Shown: positions 45,998 to 58,978, counted from the first letter of the stretch. The stretch is DNA of 64,000 nt from Strigops habroptila (GCF_004027225.2 NC_044301.2:25050210-25114209), one strand, 5' to 3'. Numbers and translations are program-made. Notes: generated by a model from the sequence alone, not told the origin.

Positions 45998-48900
45998 CGG
46001 GAAAACCAAGGACATGATGGGAACTGTTTGTGTAACTTAATGCTTCAAGGCTACCTGACACAGCAAGGTCTACTTATTAGTGGAAAGAAAAAGGCACAAT
46101 AGCTCTAATTGAAAATAACTTAGCAGGTGCTTTATTTCCATGCCCACTTTTGCATTTGACTGTATCTTGGCTCTTTCCCTCCTATTACCAACATGGACAG
46201 AAAAGTCTCAAAAGAAATCCCCTTTCCATTCCCCTGAGAGTCTTTACCACTCAAAGCATCCAAATACCTGCCAGGTTCACCCCAATTTATATGAGCCGAA
46301 ACTGGCCTTCCATCTTTCACTACATTCCCATCACATTTGCACCACAGCTCAGAATCACAGGTTGCACAGACTTCTGAGAGCAAAATATGCCTCGAAAGGA
46401 AAAGAATGGAGCTGCAGCTGGGCCCAAAAGCACATGTTCTCCATGGAGAGGGAGTCCACACTTTCTCCCTGTCATCCTCATCCCTCCTGTGGGAGGGGTG
46501 ATCCACGCCAGGCTGTCAGGCAGTGGCTGGACGTGATCCCAGCCACTCTTCGCTGATGTAAAATACAATATCAGTGTGTCCCCACACAGCTAATGGCTCC
46601 ATGACATATATGAGCCCTGGTGTGGTTTCATGCATGAGCTATGAAATCTTGAAATTCATTGTTCACAATAGAAACAGACAGAAGTGAAGCACAGCAGCGA
46701 GGTGTGCAGTGAGTCTGCAGTGTAGAGGTGAAGTTACCCAGTTTCTGGGTGACTAAAAGCTGTTCCTTAAAAGCCACCAGTGACATCCCTTAATGCTAAG
46801 ACACAAAGCTTCACACCAAGGAGACATCTCTGTGGAATGCGACAAGCTATAAACTCCAGGAAATAATCCCACTAATTAGGTTCTCTTGGCTTAATTAGAA
46901 GTGTCTATAGGTATTTACAGCCTGAGAACATATCCAAGGGGAAGAAGATTTTGGCAGAAACCGGAATGTTGCAGCATGATTGACAGCAGCTGTTTGCTGT
47001 TCCACAATAAATCAGACAGCTTATTCTCACTGGAGTGTGTTTATTTTTGTTATTAACTGAGCAGATAAAGAGCAAGTAAAGACTTTTTGTAAGCCCTGAA
47101 ATAAAAAGCTGGAGCCAGCTTTTCAGAAAGAATGAGCTGCTATGGGCAGAGCACAGCCCTCAAGACTGACCAAGTTGAACCTGGGAGAAGAACAGTGTTG
47201 ACTTAACCAAAGTATTCAGTTCTACTGGTTTAGCCACATTTATCCACATGAACTCCTGAGATCAGCTCTTCCTATCCTACATGGTTCTTACTCCTGGCTC
47301 CTACAAGTCTGCAGAGAGCAATGGGATCAATGCTCAGGAGATGAATATTACTGCAACCCAGGGCTGCTGTGGGAGGAGCAAAGCCATCACCCACTGCCCT
47401 GGTTGTCTTCAACAGGTTGATGTCCATCTCCTGTTTGTAGAGCACACCTCAATTCGCTGGACAGCTTGTACCATTGCCTGCAATGTCTGTGTTCCATTTA
47501 AACTGAAAGGTGGCAGGTACAATTTGGTAGCTGTACTCACATTTCCCAGGTGTATTAAATGCTCCCAGCTCTGACTGGAAGCTCCTCTAGGGGTAAGGAG
47601 CCACACAACCATGTTTAAGTCAGTCTAGGTGCTGGTGGTTGTTGCAGAACTTGATAAGATGCTACCTGATATGGATTAAGCCATATCAAATTTCTCATAT
47701 AAGCTGCAGGGCTCAATAAATCCCTTTTAAGATGCCCTCAACATCTTACAACACAACCTATTTCAAGAGAGACCACAGCTTCCATTTAACCAAAATGAGG
47801 TTTCATCTTTAAACTAATACTTAGAAGAGTAGCAAGTAAATAAGAAATTGCAGGCAAGGGCAGGTATTCAGCAGATAACAGATCTAAGCAGGATCTCATG
47901 CTGATCAATTCTTCCTCCAGCTTCCTGCAGGAGATGATGGGTCCTCTCCTGGATGGATGATCCTCTCCTGGCAGCTTCATCCCCAGGAGAGGCAGCAAGG
48001 TGGGATCACACTGGGTGACACCTGTGTGATTTTCTGATTTTATCAGACTGGTGGAGAAAGCAGGGTGGTAGTAATGCTGTTACTACTCCTGTATTTCCTG
48101 GCAAAGTTGACAGTACAAGCTGCAGGGTTTTGCTTTCTTGGGTCAGCAAGCAAGGACGCCTAACACGATGAGAAAGGAGTGATAGGAAGAAGCCCATCAT
48201 ATCATCAGCAAACCAACAGGCTTTTATGAAAGGCTTCATTTCTTGTATACCAAAGCAACAAGTGGGGATAACCAGATGAAAGGTGCTGTCTTTGCTGCAG
48301 TCTTGAATGCTCAAACCCCTGTGGGGTGCTGCAGTGAGAAAGGCAGGGGTTACACTGGGAGGAGAGAAACCCGAGGCAATGTCTGTGCAGGCAGACCTGC
48401 AGATGGACAGAGAGGTCTTAAAAGTACCAGGAATAATGAGCAACTGCCTGGGGGTGGCACAGGCACCCCAGCAAGCGCCTTTCTGGCTGTACAACCCACT
48501 CTCAGCCAGATCTCTGAAGGCTGGAATTAGTGACAAAGTGATGAAGGTAGATGGTGAAGACCTCCCAGGATGGCTTTATATGTTCTTCTGCATCCTGGCA
48601 TGGGAAGGGAGAAGAAGAGACAGATGAGCCCTCTGCAAGGCCACACACCTCTGTCTCCCCATCTCCTCCCAAAAAGCTGGAGCATAGGAAACATTTCCCA
48701 ATAACAAGTGTCCATGGAAAAATACACCCGAGTGAGCAGCAGGAGCTCTGTGCACAAGTCACCTCCCATCAAGGCAAAGCCCTTCAGAAGTCCCAGAAGG
48801 AAATATTCCCTTTCTGGTCAAGGTGTGGGAGAAAACATTATCAGGGATTTTCCTTTCAGCCTTTAATTTCTGGAAGCTGAGGGAGGTGCAGCAGAGGTGG

Positions 48901-51900
48901 TGTACACCTTAAGCAGCCTGTGGGAAACATAAAGGTTTGCCTAAGGAGAAACACGTTATGGGTATTGCAGACAGATACTGGTTTATTGAACTTCAGAGTT
49001 AGCTGGAAGCCACAACATCATTGCCAGAAATTAAATTCCATCTTGTTATTGAACAGGAGCCAGGTGCTCCGCTCAGCTCTGACCCCATTTGTGTTGCAAG
49101 AAAATGGAGAAAAGTTTTGCCAGTTTTCCTGTGGAATAAGGGACAAAGCAGCAGGAGTGCTGAGACCCCCCCAAGCTCCACAGCCACCATGGCATCACCA
49201 GCTTTGTAATGGGTTTCATGCATCCTTCAAAAGCACACAGGCACATAATGATTGCTTTGGCCCCAAGAGAGGGACCGCACAGCTCCTTGGTGTCCATGTT
49301 GCTGGAAGAGGGGGAGGACAAAGCAGGGGAAGAAGCTGGGTGGGGGGTGGGGGGGGAGAGAGAGAGAGAAAGGCAATTTTAATGAAAAAGGACAGATGAA
49401 GGCTACAGTTAGGATTTCTGCAGGCTTAACTCCAGATACCCACCTGCAACATCACCCATCCCCTCAGCATCCCTCAGGCACCGATGGGGACAGCCTAAGG
49501 AGCAGGCAATGGTTGGTGCCACTCAGGGCACCCATGCACCTCTGCATCTTCAGCATCTGTGCAGCTGGGATCGGTTCACACATTAGGTTTGGATATTCCC
49601 TAGGGGGAAATGAGGATTTGTATCTATGGGGGACCCAGCACACCCCACAGCAACTCTTCTGCCTTCCTCCTAAATATCCACACCCAACAACACCCTGGTG
49701 AGGCACCCAATGCAGCACAGGAATGTGTTTTGTTCCCATTTGCTCAGAATAAAAACTTGCACAATTTACTTTTCTAGACGGATCAATTCTCCTGATTCTG
49801 TGCCTGCAAAGCATCCACGGGGCTGTGTGAAGTTCCCAGACGGGACTCCCTCTGGACAAATCTGCACAATTACTTCTTAATACATGAATATTTAGTTTAT
49901 GTAACAACATCTCCACAGACAACCTGCTCGGGAAATAAAGATAGCTGCTAATCTCTTTGTGCCTCAGATTCCAACACAATTATTAGTGCCATTCAAGCAC
50001 TGCAATGGTCTCCTCTTAATAGAATTATATTTTATCAACCCATTTATGTCCTGGAAAGATATTTCTTTAACTAAACTCATCCCTGCTCTGTCTGACCTGT
50101 CAACATAAGTGGATTAGGGAAAGAGATGTTTTCAATACTGCTTTAATTAGCAGCATCCTCCCATAGCCCTACCCCAGACCCTGAAATCCTCCTGGATACT
50201 TGCCCTGACTGACAGGTCTGCTCCCAGCCCACAGGACTTGGGCTCCTTATCTCTATGACCTGATGCTTTCATTTCCTCCTGGCCCTCTCTTGGGATGAGG
50301 TATCCTTCTGAAGGGATGATGCATGGTGGGAAAACATTAATTTGGGATTGCTCTTTACTACCCAAGGCCACCCTTGGACCCTATCATCAAGGATTCATGA
50401 CACAAAGTGTGGTGCCTTTGCAGCAAGCTGAAGTAGCCAGGAAAGCCTCATTTCTGCTGAAATCTTCTGCCATCTTCTGCAGCAGGCTCAGACCCCATGT
50501 GAGCAGAGCAGCCTCACCAGGCTGTGCATGGCAGCAGGATGGGCACAGGCTGCATTTCCCACTCAGTGTTATCGGGAGAGCTTCTGCTTCAGCAAAGAGA
50601 CTAATATAGGAGACTTTCTTTTTATTTAGGCTCTGCCTGAGAAGATGGAAGTTCCTGTAGCTCGGGGACCCCACTGGCCTCTCACTAGATGCATTTCATC
50701 CCCTAAGCATGTTAGCCAGGTGCACTACAGCTAAGCAGAAACTGTGCGCTGGTGATTGATATCCAAGGAGGAAATTCCCCAAATTCACAGTGCCACCCCT
50801 GCTTGGGTGATGAACCCCAGGTGATGGCACTGGGGACCCTTCACCACCACTCCTGAGCTGTGGGACCTGCTAGGCGCTTGGAGGCAAACACAAACATCTC
50901 AATCCCATGAGATGCCGGCTGCCAGAAAGGTGCCACCCAACCTGTCTCATGCTGTAAAAGCACATGCTACTGAATCACACACCCTCATTCCCAATTCCAC
51001 TGAATATGCAGATCCAAAATGCTACCCAAGAGACAACCACGTGTGTGGTTGGAACCAAGCTATAACATGGAGCAACAACAGCCTTTCTCTGACAGAAATA
51101 GGAACCAAACACAAGAGCGGTTTTCAACCTAGAGCACCTTCTGAAAAACCAGAGTCCAAGCCATAAACTAATTTGGCCACCAAAAGGACTGTTTATTGTT
51201 CACCACCCACCAGCAATTAAATACACTGGGATAATTTGACCATCTAAACATACTGTCAATAGGGAAATAATTTTTCCTGCTGGTTCACATCTAACTATTT
51301 CAAAGAAAAAGAAAAGTTCTCCAAGTGTGGTACTCCTCCTTTGGCTGTGGCAACACCAGGCAGAGGTCACATTGCAGCAGGGTGTCCAACAGCCCAGGGA
51401 TTACAAGCTCAAGATCGCTGGGTGTGTGATGGTACCACCCCATGTAACCTCCAGGTCTCAGGGCAGAAGCTCCAGCTACATTGATCCAGATCATCCCAAC
51501 ACTTTGTTTAAGCAAATCAGCATTTTCCATCAGGAAAAAAAAAAAAAAAGTATTTCTCAAAATTCCCCACCCTGATTATTTGCTTTAGCTCTTAATAAGC
51601 AAGCCCAGTGCAGCACAGCACTGGAAAGGGTTACCCAGACTGCATCCCAGGAGATCCTCAGGACTCATCATGGCAAAGCCAGGGCTGTCCTGGTCCAGTG
51701 CTGGTGATGGTCCCACTACTAGGGACTAGAGCCCTGCAGAGGTCCCTTCCAACCAAAATCGCTATGAGTCTACTATCCAGCATCTCTCCCCCTTTCCCAG
51801 CATGAAACTGTCTCCCTAAGGAAAGGCTGATGGCTTCTGACTTGTTAATATGTGTCTCCAGGCTTCTCTTCAATCATAGAGAGGAGTAGAAAAGTTATCT

Positions 51901-53399
51901 CAGAATGGAAAAGATAATATTGAGGATCAGAGGGTGAAATTCCCTTCTTAGATTCCAGCTCAGCCAAGGGAAAGGTGTCCCAGGCTCTCCCAGCAGGCGG
52001 CACAATCAAAAACATAATGGGAATTCAGAAGTTGCAAATACATCAGAGTCTCATCTTCACAGCATATTTCTCATGCAAATAGCTGCCTGGATGTGATGCT
52101 CAAATGCCACTCAAGACCTGATCGGCTTCTGGTGAAGATAATAACCCTTTTACTTGGGCAGATGAAAGGTTTGCATCAGAAGCCATACAGCTTAGTTGCT
52201 TCACCAGCACAGAAAATGAAGTTTTTTCTGAAATCACATTCTACTTTTATTTCCATCTTCTATTCACAGCTTTGGGTTTGCTACAAGGCTTCAAACGAGC
52301 ATGGAAACAAATTATCCTCTAGCGTTAGCCATCTGCAAAACTCATTTTCATTTAGGAAAGACTAAAAAACGTGCAGCTGGGAAGTATTATATCTGATGAT
52401 ATGCCTTTTAGTCCCAGCAGTAACAATGCTGTGTTATCTTGACACCTCAGAAGTGGAAAATGTACATCCAGATGCCTACTAAGGTCACAGATGGTCACTC
52501 TTGATCATTAGTTTCTAACTCAAAGAAAAATTTTTACACAAACCCCAGAGTGACAGAAATTATTCCAGGCAGAGCAAGTGAAATAGCAAATACTGGATGC
52601 CAGCCAGAGGTAGAGTAACTTTCATTCTAAAGAACATAAACCATATGCCATGGATGTCCATGACCAGCCAGCTGCAGCTTCAAATAAGAGGCAGACAAGT
52701 ATTCATAACATATGTCAGTTTGGGCTTTGATTTCTTAAGCTGTGGCAAGCTGACAGTTAGGGTGCCCAACTGGCTCTTATTTCAAAGGACGGTCTTTATC
52801 TCCTGCCAAATGTCCCTGCTTCCTGCAGGAAATAAATTTAAAGTGTATTTTGCAGTGTGCTTCAGCAGGAATAATTCAAAGGTGCATATACTGGCACAGG
52901 CACCCTTGCCCTGCACAGTACAATCAATAGAGTGAGCAGCGAGTCTTAAATAACACAGCAAGTATTTTCTATTCAGCTCTGCTTTTTCCAGCAGGGCAGA
53001 GTGCGCCACCTATTTAAATTTCCAGAGTGGATGGAGGAGAGCCCATTTGCACAAGCTGATACAGGGTTCACCATTCACTCCAGACATAGGTTTCTCCCCA
53101 AATCCATGTTACATGAAACAGGTGCAGTTTTGCAGAGTCCATATGGATCACCACATAACTGGGACACTTCCAACACTGGAGCATAATGATTTACATTAAA
53201 GCACCTGTGGGGAACAGCTCCCATGGGGACTCCTGAAAGGGAGAGAAATGCTGCCTTCTCCAAAGCAAAACTAATAACTTAATTCTTCTCTTGGCATGTG
53301 CTCCATCATCAAGCACTTGGGGAGCACAGTAAGGGGGTCTGCAAGGCCATCAATGAATCATGTTTTCCTCCAAAGCACAGGTAACACAGTGTCGTGGTT
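45998..53399. other. 7.4 kb without recognised gene
   Basis: This should contain the 5' part of the NECAB2-like gene or upstream sequence. I read both strands for EF-hand exons and found none I would defend. A GGGG/GA-rich simple repeat lies at 49337-49370. The rest is mixed A+T-rich unique sequence. Confidence 0.5.
49337..49370 (+). repeat. G-rich/(GA)n simple repeat
   Basis: GGTGGGGGGTGGGGGG then GAGAGAGAGAGAGA. Confidence 0.85.
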
Positions 53400-54522
53400 T
53401 AAGCCCAGCTGGTAACTCAGAACCACGCAGCCGCTTGCTCACTCCCCCCCTTCTTCCCCACTGCTCCCAGAGGGATGGGGAGGAGAATCAAAACAATGTA
53501 ACTCCCACGGGTTGAGATAAGAGCAGTCCAGTAACTAAGGTACAATACAAAACCACTACTGCTACCACCAATAACAGTAATGATAAGGGAAATAACAAGG
53601 GGAGAGGATACAATTGCTCACCACCTGCCGACCGATACCCAGCCCGACCCGAGCAGTGATCTGGGCCTTCTGGGTAACTCCCTGTCCTGGGTTCAGCTAT
53701 AGCAGTCATTTTTCTCCTTCTTAGTAGCTGGTGCAGTGCTGTGTTTTTTAACTTTCAGCCTGGGAACAACGCTGATAACACTGATGTTTTTAGTTGTTGC
53801 TAAGTAATGTTTATTCTGACCAAGGACTTTCTCAGTCTCATGCTTTGCCAGGGAGGAGGGGAAGCCGGGAGGAAGCAGAGACAGGACACCTGACCCAAAC
53901 TAGCCAAAGGGGTATTCCATACCACAGCACGTCATGCCCAGTTTATAAACCAGGGGGAGTTACCGGGAAGGCCCAGATCACTGCTCGGGTGGGGCTGGGT
54001 ATCGGTCGGCGGGTGGTGAGCAATTGTATCCTCTCCCCTTGTTATTTCACTAATCATTATTATCATTGGTGGTAGCAGTAGTGGTTTGTATTATACCTTA
54101 GTTACTGGACTGCTCTTATCTCAACCCGTGGGAGTTACATTCTTCCGATTCTCCTCCCCATCCCTCCGGGAGCGGGGGGAGGAAGGGGGGGAGTGAGCGA
54201 GTGGCTGTGTGGTTCTGAGTTACCGGCTGGGCTCAAACCATGACACTCCCCCCGGTTCATATACTGGGCATGACGTGCTGTGGTATGGAATACCCCTTTG
54301 GCTAGTTTGGGTCAGGTGTCCTGTCTCTGCTTCCTCCCGGCTTCCCCTCCTCCCTGGCAAAGCATGAGACTGAGAAAGTCCTTGGTCGGAGTAAACATTA
54401 CTTAGCAACAGCTAAAAACATCGGTGGTATCAGCGTTGTTCCCAGGCTGAAAGTTAAAAAACACAGCACTGCACCAGCTACTAAGAAGGAGAAAAATGAC
54501 TGCTATAGCTGAACCCAGGACA
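53400..54522 (-). mobile_element. LTR (outer), split by a nested LTR
   Basis: The first part, 53400-53682, begins TGTCGTGG; the second part, 54246-54522, resumes at CTCCCCCCGGTT and ends CCCAGGACA. Together they make one minus-strand LTR. Flanks CACAG and GGGAG do not match, so the outer element lacks a visible duplication. Confidence 0.9.
53683..54245 (+). mobile_element. Solo LTR (inner), nested in the outer LTR
   Basis: TGTCCTGGG to CCATGACA, with perfect duplication CTCCC (53678-53682 and 54246-54250). It lies in opposite orientation inside a member of its own family. Confidence 0.93.
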
Positions 54523-56016
54523 GGGAGGTCTTCTAAACTGGACAGAGAGGAAAGGTGCCATTTCTAAATACCATATGACAGTGCTGCTGGCAAGTGGGTT
54601 TTCACTGAGCAGCTCTCCCAAGTATGGTAAGAGTTCCCACAATTCAGTAGCATTTTTCTTTTGCCAAGCTGTCTTGCTCCAATCATCAATACCCATTAGG
54701 GTCTGATACTTGAACAGAGCAGTGTATCTGCTCAGTATCCAGCAAAGAAGAGAATCTGCTGTTCTTTGCTGGAAGGAAAAGCAATGAGTTGGTCACCCTT
54801 CCATGTTAAATCCTTGCATTAAATTGGCACTTGCTTATTGATTTGGAAAGCATAGACACCTACAGGAAATTTGTCAAGTTGAGGGCAGAAAATATTCTTC
54901 ATTTTTTATCTGCAAGATCTCTCTCAGTCGCCAGAAAACGTATTTCAGAGCTGGGCTTCCTTCTGCAAAAGTGCTTTTCTCTATGTAATTAGTAGTTTGT
55001 TTGACTGCAGTCTTGCATCTAGTACAGTCCTTCAGGTTGTGTGTATGCTCTTCACTTTGCCCTGTCTTTTGTTCTCTGCAGAGTAAATCAGCAGGTCTAT
55101 GGGAGGTGGGGCAGGAAGGATGCCCAGCTCCAGTGTGCCTAAGCACTAGCATTGCAATTTTGAGCATTGCTGCCACTGAGCAAGAGGAGTGGAGTTTTCT
55201 ATTTTACAGGGGAATAGAAGAACAATATTAACCTGATCTTCCCCAAAGGCTGTTTGAATGCCAATTATTTGCTATTTGATAGAAGTTTGTTTATTTTTAA
55301 GGCTGGTTTTTGATACTCTGTCTTATCTCAGTTTTTCTCATATTGCCCATCATGTTTGTTTAGTGTGCAAAGCAAAGTTTGCTATTGAAATTACATTATA
55401 GCTAGAGTAGAAAATGAAGAAAATTATGTTCCTGCTAATTATTAGTAATTGCTGTTACCAGCCAAATTGCAAAATGTTGATTCAGTTTCCTGGAGTATCT
55501 TTAGGAGCAAGGAACTGCCTTACTGGAGTAGATAAAATGAATGTCTGTACTGGTTTCTTGACTTGCTTTATTTGGGAAGATAGTGGAAAGGAGAAAAGTT
55601 GAGCAGAGGAGTGGGAAAACGAAGTTGGTTATGGATGCAGGAGTAGTTCTGCTAGAGGAGTGTGTGCTTCTGTCTTGGGTGTCACAGTCCCCCAGTGAAA
55701 CACGTTGCCAGAAAGGTGCAGTTAGGAGGATACTGAACTGAGATAGCCCAAAATAGCCCAGAGGATTAATGAGGCTCCTTCTTTCTTCCTGACTGCCTGG
55801 GAAGTGTCTCAAGGATGTTAATGTGTCATGGTTGGCATAGGCTCCTATAACACCCACCCTGGGGTTTTATTACCCAGTATCTCCATAAGAGAACCTGCCA
55901 TCCATGGTAGAGTGCAAGGACTGTGCTGTAAGTCCTGTCATCACCGGTTATTTCATCTGGCAGCAGGAATGTGCAAAATGTGTTACTAATTTCACTTGTT
56001 TTTTTGGCAAAGTTAC
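54523..56016. other. No gene recognised
   Basis: A+T-rich unique sequence between a nested solo LTR and copy C. Confidence 0.55.
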
Positions 56017-56595
56017 TGTCCTGGGTTCAGCTATAGCAGTCATTTTTCTCCTTCTTAGTATCTGGTGCGGTGCAGTGCTGTGTTTTCGACTTTAGCCTGA
56101 GAACAGTGCTGTTAACACACCAATATTTTTAGTTCTTGCTGAGTAAAGTTTACTCCAATCAAAGACTTTTCAGTCTCTCATGCTCTGCCACGGAGGAGGG
56201 GAAGCCGGGAGGAAGCAGAGACAGGACACCTGACCCAGACTAGCCAAAGGGGTATTCCATACCACAGCACGTCATGCCCAGTATATAAACCGGGGAGACT
56301 TACCCGGAAGGCCGAGATCGCTGCTCGGGTCGGGCTGGGTATCGGTCAGCAGGTGGTGAGCAATTGTATCCTCTCCCCTTGTTATTTCCCTTATCATTAT
56401 TATTATTAGTGGTACTAGTAGGGGTTTTGTATTATACCTTAGGCTTAGTTACTGGACTGCTCTTATCTCAACCGGTGGGAGTTACATTCTTCCGATTCTC
56501 CTCCCCATCCCTCCGGGAGCGGGGGGAGGAAGAAGGGGGGGAGTGAGCGAGCGGCTGCGTGGTTCCGAGTTACCGGCTGGGCTAGAACCATGACA
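56017..56595 (+). mobile_element. 5' LTR of ERV copy C
   Basis: TGTCCTGGG to CCATGACA, about 579 bp, TATA box TATATAAACC at 56282. Its U3 (TTAGCCTGAGAACAGTGC, GACTTTTCAGTCTCTC) resembles the LTR starting at 2074 more than its own 3' LTR does. Left flank GTTAC. Confidence 0.92.
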
Positions 56596-56603
56596 GTTCT
56601 TTG

Positions 56604-56621
56604 TGGCGCCCAACGTGGGGC
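56604..56621 (+). promoter_or_regulatory. Primer-binding site, tRNA-Lys1,2 type
   Basis: TGGCGCCCAACGTGGGGC, 8 bases after the LTR. This is the classic 18-base complement to tRNA-Lys1,2 used by several retroviruses. Confidence 0.85.
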
Positions 56622-56703
56622 ACGAAGGGTTGAGATAACGACAGATCTGACCAGAGTGTCTAACCATATTTGTGATAATCATTCATTGTTACTACTTGTC
56701 ACA

Positions 56704-57057
56704 ATGCTGATTTATTGGCTCTCAGAGTTGTTGCGCTTGATCTCAGAGTTTCAGCATGTTGTACCTTACTTACAGCCACTATTTGCTGTTTTAGTGTTTA
56801 TCGGCTGGGGGGCCTGGGCTAAGGTTCTTGTTTCACTGTACTTCATGGTAATGACTTGTAATACAATTGGCTCATTGATCATGAAACTGGTCTGGCTTGC
56901 GTTCCCAGGGTGGCTATCACCTTTATACTTTGGGAGGTATATAATGAAATATTTTAGCAATTGCATACATTTTTTTCTCCTCAGCAGGTCAACCCATGAA
57001 GGAGGCAATCCCTTACACCCCCCGTTCCCCCACCAGCCTATTTGCAACAGCATTTGA
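56704..57057 (+). CDS. Hydrophobic leader ORF of ERV copy C
   Basis: 117 codons from the conserved ATG (TCACAATG). The frame is open further upstream to an ATG at 56590 that overlaps the LTR end and primer site. The product has likely membrane spans at about residues 23-48 (PLFAVLVFIGWGAWAK) and 55-75 (MKLVWLAFPGW), few charges, then a short hydrophilic tail. It overlaps the gag frame (start 56996) by 62 bases in the +1 frame, so it could be joined to Gag by frameshifting, initiate separately, or act as a leader. No family is recognised. The same ORF is open in copies A and B, which is notable in otherwise decayed proviruses. Confidence 0.55.
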   Translation: MLIYWLSELLRLISEFQHVVPYLQPLFAVLVFIGWGAWAKVLVSLYFMVMTCNTIGSLIMKLVWLAFPGWLSPLYFGRYIMKYFSNCIHFFLLSRSTHEGGNPLHPPFPHQPICNSI

Positions 57058-58978
57058 GAGTTCTGAAGGTTTTGGATGGCCTTTGAATACCCTTGAGACC
57101 TGCCTGCTGATTGTGCTGGGGATCAGCATGTTGGCAAACATACGGAGTGTGTTTTACCCACGGCCATCCCGTCGTAGGAACATCCTATTTCATCTGATCT
57201 CGAAAGTTAAGCAGTATCGGGTTCAAATCTGGTCTAGGGTTAGACGACGATATAGGAGGACCACCAAGAGATTTTCCCTGAGGCTGGACAGTCATGAGTG
57301 GCAGGGTGTGTGGGATAGTATGGGCAAGTATCTAGGCCAGTGGGCCCCTCCAGTGCTTTGGAACTTCACCACTGAACAAGTGCAACATCCGGAAAAACTA
57401 GTAAAACACTTAAACGAGGTGTGCTGTCGTCCTGGTTATACCAGAGAGGGACAACTCGCTGCAATGTGCTGGGGCTTGGCCTACGCCTACAGAGCCCTGC
57501 TCAACACTATCCAGCACCTTCAAAGGGAAAAAAATGTCTCTGGATCTGATGGCAAAGCAACAAAAAATGCAGCTACTCCAACTACAAGCACAGCAGCTAC
57601 TCAAACCCTGACCACAACAGACAACGCAACTACTCCAACTTCAAATACAGCAGCTACACCAACCCCCATGAGAAGCACAGCAGCTACACAAACCCTGACA
57701 GTAACAGTCAATGTGGCTACTCCAAGCACCACAGCTACACCAACTCCAGTGACAAGCACAGCAGCTACTCAAACCCCGGCAACAGACACTGCAGCCACTC
57801 CAACCACAGCGACAAACACTGCAGCTAAACCAAATGGCCAATTTGTGACAATGTCTGTTGCCCCTGTAAGCAAAAGCAGAGGAGAGGCACAAAGAGCAAC
57901 CCGTGAAGCGAAGAAAGATGAAGACCCAATGCCATTATTACACAGAACAGCATCTGAACAAGAGTTACTACTACGTGGATCAGAGGAAGAAGAAGAGGTG
58001 ACTTCTCGACCCCAGACATCAACCGAGCCACGGAATATGCGAAAATATTTCACCCGTCTTCCAGGGGAGCGCAGTGTCACCTGGTTGCTCCGATGCTGGG
58101 ACAATGGGGCCGACAGTCACGAACTAGAAGGTAGGGAAGCCAAGCAGCTAGGATCACTTACTAGGGAAGGAGGAATTGACAAAGCGATTGCAAGAGAGAA
58201 GCGAGCCCTCAGCCTTTGGAGGCGGCTCCTGGCAGCTGTGAAGGAAAGGTTTCCCTACAAAGACGATATTAGGAGTCGCTCAGCCAACTAGACCACGATA
58301 GAGAAAGGCATCCAGTCCCTGAGGGAATCAGCCATTCTAGAGATGATCTATCGTAGGCCGGATGCCAGGAACACATCTGTAGATCCAGATGAAGTCGAAT
58401 GTACATGACCCATGTGGCGGAAACTTACACGGAGTGCGCCATCATCATATGCCCACACATTGGCATCAATGACCTGGAATGACGGAATATCACCAACAGT
58501 ATATTACCTGATTCGTCAACTCTGAGAGTTCGAAGACAATCTCACTCCTTCCATCATTTCAGGTGTGGAAAAACTGTCCCAGGAGTTCAAACAATTGAGA
58601 GACGATTTATCCAATCTATCCAGCTCCCCATGTGTAACAACCCATGTCTCAACTATGAAAAGAAGACGCCCTACTGCTCGAGAAAGAAAATATAGGAGGT
58701 ACACGCCCCGGGCCACCCTATGGTTTTACCTGCGGGATCACGGAGAAGACATAAGAAAGTGGGATGGAAAACCTACCTCAGCTCTGGAGCAAAGGGTGCG
58801 TGAACTGAAGAGGAGAACAATGGTCAAGGATGATCCTCCCAGGAAAGCTGCTGCTCCAGTCTCTGGTGAGCAGTTTCCCAGATGGAGTGGAAGAGCTGAT
58901 TTTACTCCAGCTCCTGTGATAAGGAATACTAATCCCTTTCTACAAGACAGAAGTGGAGAATCTTGTGATTACTATTAG
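56996..58978 (+). pseudogene. gag: gag of ERV copy C (three internal stops)
   Basis: One frame of about 660 codons interrupted by TAG 58289-58291, TGA 58406-58408 and TGA 58523-58525, so the first 431 codons are open. Order: hydrophobic segment at residues about 31-50 (LETCLLIVLGISML), Arg-rich basic region (RRRYRRTTKR), conserved block (QLAAMCWGLAYAYRALL), Ala/Thr/Pro tandem repeats (57565-57834), Glu cluster (EEEEEV), a WLLRCWDNGA..LGSLTREGGIDKAI block, then MWRKLTRSAPSSYAHTL and, after the stops, RATLWFYLRDHGEDIRKWDG. The end matches ERVL-type Gag layout; no CCHC zinc knuckle is seen. Gag is the structural polyprotein; this copy cannot make it whole. Confidence 0.8.
57565..57834 (+). repeat. 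Ala-Thr-Pro tandem repeats within gag
   Basis: Irregular units around TAATPT / TAATQT of about 8-12 codons. The same tract in copy A (4150-4390) has a different number and order of units, so it expands and contracts. Confidence 0.8.

Noticed and set aside
46132-46506. Possible EF-hand-like string (GKDSQGNGKGISFETF) on the minus strand
   Set aside because: Tempting as an NECAB2 EF-hand exon, but the loop does not have the acidic pattern, the surrounding frame is unlike NECAB2, and no acceptor/donor pair fits.
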